A stretch of DNA of 64,000 bases, from NCBI RefSeq assembly GCF_963924675.1, contig NC_089223.1, positions 7,204,881 through 7,268,880 of the forward strand, given 5' to 3'. Under the pieces are notes generated by a model that was not told the origin of the DNA, ran no database searches, and was given only the letters and a program-made list of their open reading frames with translations. The stretch's first letter is position 1; each line of letters begins with the position of its first letter. The DNA comes from Phocoena phocoena (lineage: Eukaryota > Chordata > Mammalia > Artiodactyla > Phocoenidae). Shown here piece by piece: positions 57,899-64,000 of the stretch. Made by a program: the position numbers and the translations under genes.

Positions 57899-58106
57899 TA
57901 GAGTTGCCAGATTTGACAAATAAAAATGTAGGATGCCTAGTTAAATTTGAATTTCAGATAAACAATGAGTAACTTTTTAGTATAGGTATGCTCTATGCAA
58001 TATTTGGCATTTGTGAAATATTTGGGACATAGTTATACTAAATAAATGATTCATTACCTGAAATTCAAGTTTAATTGACTGTCCTGTGTTACATCTGGCA
58101 GCCCTA
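57899..58106. repeat. Palindromic non-autonomous DNA-transposon fossil
   Basis: Ends 'agagttgccagat' and 'atctggcagccct' are near inverse complements. Internally 'ttaaatttgaatttcagat' mirrors 'acctgaaattcaagtttaa', so nearly the whole 200 bp is an imperfect inverted repeat. This is typical of a short DNA-transposon family found throughout mammals; the family name is not assigned. Confidence 0.75.
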
Positions 58107-58240
58107 CTCCTATTGATTTGGTTCTAGGTGGCACAGCAGTGGGATGGGGTAGAAAACTCTTATACGTACACACAAACATCAACCCATCATCTCCTTACTC
58201 TTTGTTTTGAAAAATGCGAAGCCTTCAGAAAAGTTGGAAG
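58107..58240. other. Intergenic spacer
   Basis: Nothing recognised. Confidence 0.35.
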
Positions 58241-58560
58241 GCTAGTACATGAGCACCTAAATTCACCAACGGTTAACATTTTGCCATATTTATCTTTTCT
58301 ATTTCTGTGTGCCTCTCTTCATATATATACGCTTCTTTGCCAAACCATTAAAGAGTGATTGCAGACATCATGGTATCACAATGTTCACCCCTAAACACTT
58401 CAGCATTTAGTATTAGAACAGGGAATTCTCCGACATGGCTGCCATACCATTCTTATTCTCATTCTCAAGGAATTCAACCTAGATATGATAATATTTTCTA
58501 ATACACAGTCCATATTCAAATTTTCCCAATTATTCCAACCATGTAATTTATTGCTAACTC
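58241..58560 (-). repeat. Old LINE-1 3'-UTR-like fragment, antisense
   Basis: 'caccaacggttaacattttg', 'agtgattgcagacatcatg' and 'tccatattcaaattttccc' match the same old L1M-type region seen at 43.6-44.6 kb. Confidence 0.5.
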
Positions 58561-58725
58561 ATTTAACCCTCACAAAACTCTGTCAGGTAGGTTTCATTGT
58601 TATCGCCCGTGTTACTGACAAAGGGGCTGAGGTACAAAGAGGTCGAGCATCTTGCACCAGGTCACAACGTCAAAGCAGCAGCCTAGCTTTAGGATCTGTT
58701 CTCTTGACCATTAGCGTATATTCAT
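58561..58725 (-). repeat. MIR SINE fossil, antisense
   Basis: 'ctcatttaaccctcacaaaa', 'gtcaggtaggtttcattg' and 'actgacaaaggggctgag' form the antisense MIR centre. Confidence 0.65.
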
Positions 58726-60110
58726 TAGTGCATATTCATCAGGAATGGATGTTGAGCCATGAGTGGGCAGGAAATCTCTAATGATAAGGCATTGCTGAGA
58801 AAACGAGACGTCCTCTATCACAATCTTCTTAGAACCAACTATGTTTTTTTACGACTTGAGCCCTAGAGAATATTTTCAAAGCAAGGATCCTCTGATATTT
58901 TGCAGGGATTTTGGTACACCTTTCTATATAGGTAGATTGGTACTGTGCAAAATGCACGAGCCCTGGAGTTAGGTGGGCTTGAATGATGGTGTTATCGAGA
59001 GTAAATGAATTTCCTTCCCTAGTCTTTGTTCCCTCACCTCCTACATGTGGAGTATACTCAGTGGGTTGCTGTTTAGAGTCCGACCCATTACGAGCTACTC
59101 AGATCATCACCTCTCTCCTCTCCAGTCCCTTCCTTTCTCCATCTTAACATTTAGGTGCATCTGATTGTAATAGAATTACCTGGTCATAAAAATTGTCTTT
59201 TGCGAACTCATAGATCATTTTTTTTCTTGTCCTAATGCTTCCTTGTAAGCAAAAGCTTTTCATGAGATGGAAGCCTTGGGAACAGTGTGATAAATACTAT
59301 TTATTCAGCAATATAGGTAATCTTTACTCTTTATTTGTGACATTGTCACAAACTATCACAATATATCATAGAATCATCAAATCTTAGATTTGGCCAGCCA
59401 CAGGGCACTTTGCTAAGACTTGGGTTGGACTGCAGTCAGTTCTTGCCCACATGGAGACCATGCAAGGTTGTCAGAGAGCCGCTCTTCCATGTGCCTCTTC
59501 CAGATACCAAGGTTTGGGAGACTTATGAGTGTCCTAGAACATTTAAAGAACGTTGACCACACGGAGAGTTCAGATGGGCTTAGCATGAGAGAGGGCTACT
59601 TATGTGAGATGATTCATGGTGACATGTAGGCCCTCACCAAGCAATGGGATACTGACTGGCCTCCCAGCTCAGGCCACACCCCAGGGGTGGCTGGTCTTTG
59701 GGTATTAGCATGGCCACAGGGTAGCTGCTTCTGAGAGATGACTCTGCCCCTCTCCCTGTGGTCTCCCTAGGCCCTATCCCCTCACTTCAAGTCCCTCTTA
59801 CCTCCTCCAACATGATGCCTCAATCAATATCCTCCCCAGCTGGCAACCAGGGGGAGCCATGTTTAATCCGCAGGGAGCGCTGAATATCCCCCTTCCCCTT
59901 TTCAATTTATTATTGTTACATAAATTCTATACCCTGCCTCTTTCACGGCTGACCCTGTGGATTTCCTATCACCCTTTCCTCTCTTAACAAGATTTTCATC
60001 TTGCAAAACTAAAGCTTTGGTTTTCAAAATAATTGCTTCTGCTGAGAGTTTCAAGAGCCTATTCAGAACTGAAAAACAAAACATTGACTTTCTTTCCTCT
60101 TACTAAAAGA
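58726..60110. other. Intergenic, no gene seen; weak MIR at 58945-59050
   Basis: 'cgagccctggagttaggtgg' near 58,960 hints at a MIR 5' half. No MEPE-like coding exon was recognised in this interval. Confidence 0.4.
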
Positions 60111-60327
60111 AATCCCAATCCGGGACTTCCCTGGTGGTCCAGTGGTTAAGACTCTGTGCTCCCAATGCAGGGAACCCTGGTTCGATCCCTGGTCAGGGAA
60201 CTAGATCCCGCATGCCACAACTAAGGGCCTACATGCCGTAACTAAAAGATCCCACACGCTGCAATGAAGATCCCATGTGCTGCAACTAAGACCCAGCACA
60301 GCCAAAAACCCCCCAAAATCCCAATCC
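60111..60327 (+). mobile_element. CHR-type SINE (diverged subfamily) with target-site duplication
   Basis: Starts 'gggacttccctggtggtcca' and contains 'tggttcgatccctggtcag' (box B). The tail is A/C-rich. The perfect 11-bp direct repeat aatcccaatcc lies at 60111-60121 and 60317-60327. Confidence 0.93.
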
Positions 60328-60704
60328 ATCTCTAGGCAAAGTGAATCCCTCTGAGTGACAAAGAGAAAAAGTAATGAAAGTGTGAGAAAAGCAGAAAAAT
60401 ATAAATACATTCTTTGGAAAAGGATAGTCTAATGTCAAGAAATATGAGTCTTTAAAAAAGAATCAATATTAATTAAAAGGAAATCATGAAGCAATCACTC
60501 GGACCTTTTGTTTATCCAAGTGCAAATACTTGTAAATATTTTCTGCCCTCAGTGGGTTAGATACTCATTAACTTGGTTTGTTGTTCTAAGAATAAAAGTT
60601 CCATGGAAGATGTATTCTGTTCTTTTTCAGGAGGCTTTCCCCCTGTATTTCATAACTCCCAGGGTCCAAGAAGATAAGACCTTCATCAGTGTGTACAGAA
60701 TTTT
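60328..60704. other. Intergenic, nothing recognised
   Basis: No gene or repeat recognised. Confidence 0.4.
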
Positions 60705-60942
60705 GTCTTATCGCTTTTTCTCTTTTTTTTTTTTTGTGGTACGCGGGCCTCTCACTGTTGTGGCCTCTCCCGCTGCGGAGCACAGGCTCCGGACGCGCAG
60801 GCTCAGCGGCCATGGCTCACCGGCCCAGCCGCTCCACGGCATGTGGGATCCTCCCGGACCGGGGCACGAACCCGTGTCCCCGGCATCGGCAGGCGGACTC
60901 TCAACCACTGCGCCACCAGGGAAGCCCGTCTTATCACTTTTT
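60705..60942 (-). mobile_element. CHR-type SINE, antisense, with target-site duplication
   Basis: Antisense body ending in the complement of 'ggcttccctggtggcgcag', with poly(T) at about 60,722-60,735. Near-identical flanks 'gtcttatcgcttttt' (60705-60719) and 'gtcttatcacttttt' (60928-60942) differ at one base. The 154-codon ORF at 60508-60972 runs through it and is not a gene. Confidence 0.95.
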
Positions 60943-60994
60943 AAAGCACAAATTCAACTTTCACTAGTTTAGTCATGGGTCAGAAACTTTCTCT

Positions 60995-61205
60995 GTAAAG
61001 GACCAGATAAGTAAATATTTTTGGCTTTGCAGGCCATATGGTTTCTGTCACAACTCTTCAAATCTGTCATTGTAGCGAAGGCCACCATAGACAAAATGTA
61101 AACAAATGGGCATGGCTGTGGTCCGATAAACTTTATTTGCTAAAACAGCTGTTGAGCCAGATTTGGCCTACAGGCCATAGTTTGCTGATTTCCATTTCGG
61201 ATGAC
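60995..61205. repeat. Probable hAT-type non-autonomous DNA transposon
   Basis: 'ggtcagaaactttctctgt', 'ttggctttgcaggccatat' and 'tttggcctacaggccatag', ending 'agtttgctgatttcc', match a common mammalian element with short terminal inverted repeats. Family name not assigned. Confidence 0.55.
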
Positions 61206-61624
61206 TCTAAAGTCATAACCATAGAGAACTGATTAATTTAAAACTTTAGCTGTTGTTAATCACTTAGGATATAAACAAACGATCAGTGAACTCGCTAAAA
61301 ATGCAGTACCTGTTCTCATATTTGATACAGCAATCTGTGAGTTATCGCCTTTCTGTAGCTGCTTAATAAAATAAAATGACACTTCCTGGACCTGAACACA
61401 TCAAGAATGTTATTTATCTCTAATAAATAATGTTTGAAGATAATATTTTCATTATCCTAATTATCTTTTGAAACTTTGTGACAGAGATTGTCAGGTATGT
61501 CTAACCCCTTAGCCAGCTGAGGGGAAGTTTGATTTTGATTCTAGCTATAGGATAGTGATGGGGAATCAACAGCACAACATAAACCATCACTTACGCTGTG
61601 TAGAATGCGTGATCATCAAGTCCA
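61206..61624. other. Intergenic, nothing recognised
   Basis: AT-rich. No feature recognised. Confidence 0.4.
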
Positions 61625-62090
61625 GTACTGCTATGGTTAATTCTATGTGTCAACTTAACTGCGCCAAGGGGTACCCAAATTAAACATTTTTATCTCTGGG
61701 TGTGTCTGTGAGCATTCTTCTGGATGAGATTAGCATTTGAAGAGGTGGACTCAGTAAAGTAGATTTTCCTCCCCTATGTGGGTGGGCATCACCCAATCGA
61801 TGGAGGGCCTGAAAAGAACAAAAAGGCAGCTTCCTGTATGGCTGCTTCAACTGGGACATCTGTCTTCTGCCTTGGACTGGGAATGACACCAGCTGCTCAT
61901 CTGGCGCTCAGGCCTTGCGATTCAGATTGGATTTACACCACTGGCTTCCCTGGGTCTCCAGCTTTCAAATGGTGTAGCATGGGACCTACCAGCTTCTGTA
62001 ATCATGTGAGCCAATTCCTCATAATAAATCTCTTCCTATGTGTATAACCTATGGGTTCTGTCTCTCTGGAGAGAAACAGACTAATATAAG
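61625..62090 (+). repeat. Ancient LTR-type repeat
   Basis: 'ggttaattctatgtgtcaac', 'tgggtgtgtctgtgagcatt', 'ggtgggcatcacccaatcga', 'catgtgagccaattcctcat' and 'ctctctggagagaaacagac' are a widespread mammalian LTR-like consensus in order. The subfamily is uncertain. The ORF at 61778-62047 is a reading of this repeat. Confidence 0.55.
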
Positions 62091-62229
62091 TACACCAAAC
62101 GTTTTAAGAGTAATTTTCAGGGAATTCTCAATACCTGCATTGCTATCGGGACTGACTCGGGCACGCTGTATTCTCCAAAGACGGCTTCGACACTATCTCC
62201 CCTTCCACAAGTCTTCGGCAATGTGACGT
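62091..62229. other. Intergenic spacer
   Basis: Nothing recognised. Confidence 0.35.
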
Positions 62230-62735
62230 TGCCACTTCTCCCCAAGGTGTGGAACATATACCTACTCCTTTGAATCTGACTGCTTTGACCAATATCATGG
62301 CAATGACTCTAACAGTTCCAGGCTTCGCTTACTTCTGTTTTCTGCTCTTGAGAGCCTAGAGGGTCTCAGGAGCGGGGAAGCCCCCTGAGAAAGAGCAGAA
62401 TGTAATTTGCATGGGAACCTCTACTATTAGACCAACAAATCCAGTTAATGAGCTTTTAACCCACTGAGTATTTTAATCAAGTCCAGTTGGTTCTGCTGGA
62501 GAGAGAGGTCATATGAAGAAGCACCAAAGCACCGTCTTGGATGTGCAACCCAATCAGGTCTTCAGAGAAGTCCTGCACCCGTCCCGTCTGAGTGTCCCAA
62601 ATGAGAGATCTGAGGATAGCACAGCTGAGCCAAGTCACCCCACAGACACTTGAGAGAAAACAATCAATGGGTGTTTTAAACCACTAAGTTTCGAGGTAGT
62701 TTGTCGTATGGCAATAGATAACTGAAACAAGAACA
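62230..62735 (+). repeat. MaLR-like LTR (MLT1-type)
   Basis: 'tgactctaacagttccagg', 'gagccaagtcaccccacag' and 'ttaaaccactaagtttcg' followed by 'gcaatagataactgaaac' match MLT1-type LTR 3' ends. It is a diverged solo LTR. Confidence 0.55.
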
Positions 62736-63888
62736 GACAAGCATAGAAAAAATTCTGAGAATTTGTGAGAATTAAGACAGTCATGAGAGGAGAGCTAAAA
62801 TAAAATGATAACACGATACATATAAACACGAAGTTTAAAAACTGAGAAGACAAGATAGGCCGAAATTAGGTAAGAAAATAGTATGTGTCCAATACGATGA
62901 ATAACTGGCTGGTATATGTCATCATGTTCTGTCTCTTAAGAGGATACTTGGTCCTGCAAAACAAAATGGCAAGAACTATTTGGGAATGAGAGCTATTTCC
63001 CTCCTGAGGTCACACAACGAAGCCTTACAGCTTCTTCCAGCAATGTCGCCATGTCCCGAAGGAAAAGCCTGGTATCATTATAATTACATTTTAACTACAC
63101 CCTCTAAATTACACTTTAAGGTGTAGTGAGACATCTTTCTAATATAAAAATAAAAGCAAATGATATTGACATGCCTTCCCTTTGCCAGTAATAGCTGAAC
63201 GGGTAAACAAATAGCCTAGAGAAATGCACACAGCTAGCTTCACGCTACTCGTGACCCTTTGTGGTTCCGTATCCCGCTGAAATTTTCATGTACTTCTGTT
63301 GAAATTCCCAAACACTAAGAGAAAAAAATAATAAAAACTAAAAAAGAACCCCATAATTTGGCGGCAGATGAGAAAGTTGGTTGTAAGTGACGTTTTAAAA
63401 AGTGACCTTTTTTAAACTCGGGATGAATATTGATCCTCATGAATGAACATATTTAAAACAGAAACATTTTCTTCTGCTAAAGACAGGGCAAGTCCCAGCA
63501 CACCCATTTCACACTCTCTTCTGGAGATGAATGGGGAATAAATGATTCTATGAAATGCCTAAAGCCTTGACAAATCTGTAAGGGTCCATATGGTAAAGAG
63601 GAGATGCTCAACACGGGCCCTTCTTTTCCATTCACAACACTGTGGAGATCTCCCCACTGTTTCAGAAGGGAAAACTCAGTATTTGTTGCATATATAAATT
63701 AGAAAATAGAGCGTTATTTCAGTTAGTCAGAACCTATGGAAATACGCATAGTATATATTTATCTCTAACTGCCTCTGATGATACAGAGAAACGTGTCACC
63801 TAATAATGTTAAGGATAAGTTGGGGACCAAGATCCCAGAAAATAAAAAGAGTTCTTACTATCCTAAGTTTTAAAAAATGTATATCAAG
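62736..63888. other. Intergenic, no gene seen
   Basis: No coding domain or repeat recognised. Confidence 0.4.
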
Positions 63889-64000
63889 GGCTTCCCTGGT
63901 GGCGCAGTGGTTGGGAGTCCGCCTGCCGATGCAGGTGACGCGGGTTCGTGCCCTGGTCCGCGAAGATCCCACGTGCCGCGGAGCGGCTGGGCCCGTGAGC
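63889..64000 (+). mobile_element. CHR-type SINE, cut by the window end
   Basis: Starts 'gggcttccctggtggcgcag' and reads through the tRNA-like part ('gcgggttcgtgccctgg') to 'ggctgggcccgtgagc' at the last base. The 3' half and tail lie outside the window. Confidence 0.95.

Noticed and set aside
60508..60972. 154-codon + ORF
   Set aside because: It crosses the antisense SINE at 60,705-60,942; no other domain.
57700..64000. MEPE exons expected downstream of IBSP
   Set aside because: No MEPE-like sequence was recognised; the human spacing (about 20 kb) would place it beyond the window end.

Overview
This window is mammalian nuclear DNA, almost certainly from a cetacean and probably a toothed whale. 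It is rich in tRNA-derived CHR-type SINEs: about 14 copies, many near-identical and several still flanked by clear target-site duplications. It also carries artiodactyl-type LINE-1 tails, and I saw no ruminant BovB/Bov-A or primate Alu elements. The species call is inferred from repeat content and from the single gene. There are no operons, CRISPR arrays or other prokaryotic features.

The only protein-coding gene I can support is IBSP (integrin-binding sialoprotein, bone sialoprotein) on the + strand, from about 46,113 to 57,680. The promoter, non-coding exon 1, six coding exons, all GT-AG junctions, stop codon and polyadenylation signal can be read directly. The joined CDS encodes 317 aa, the same length as human BSP, with the RGD cell-binding motif at residues 286-288. 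All introns inside the CDS are phase 0, as in the SCPP family. In other mammals IBSP lies between DMP1 and MEPE. Neither neighbour is inside this window, so 1-46,000 should be part of the DMP1-IBSP intergenic interval and 57,700-64,000 part of the IBSP-MEPE interval.

Region 1-27 kb is intergenic: MIR and L2 fossils, a MaLR LTR at 4.1-4.5 kb, several 3'-end LINE-1 fragments on both strands, and CHR SINEs at 7.2, 15.4-15.8, 17.4, 18.7 and 25.2 kb. Region 27.4-31.3 kb is one large minus-strand LINE-1 with an apparently complete GC-rich 5' UTR, a broken ORF1 and the start of ORF2, but no 3' half. Region 31-46 kb holds a hAT-transposase coding remnant near 34 kb, inverted and nested SINEs (35.4-36.0 and 43.6-44.2 kb), a long antisense L2 (40.1-41.5 kb) and a 24-A tract at 43.3 kb. 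Region 46-57.7 kb is IBSP, with a SINE in intron 1 and a degraded LINE in intron 5. Region 57.7-64 kb holds a palindromic DNA-transposon fossil just downstream of IBSP, LTR fossils and three SINEs, the last cut by the window end.

I found no previously undescribed biological system. The most interesting points are in IBSP: both poly-glutamate runs linked to hydroxyapatite nucleation are shortened or interrupted, and intron 2 is frame-preserving and free of stops. The other notable points concern mobile-element history. Family names for old repeats come from recognising consensus-like strings by eye and need RepeatMasker for confirmation.
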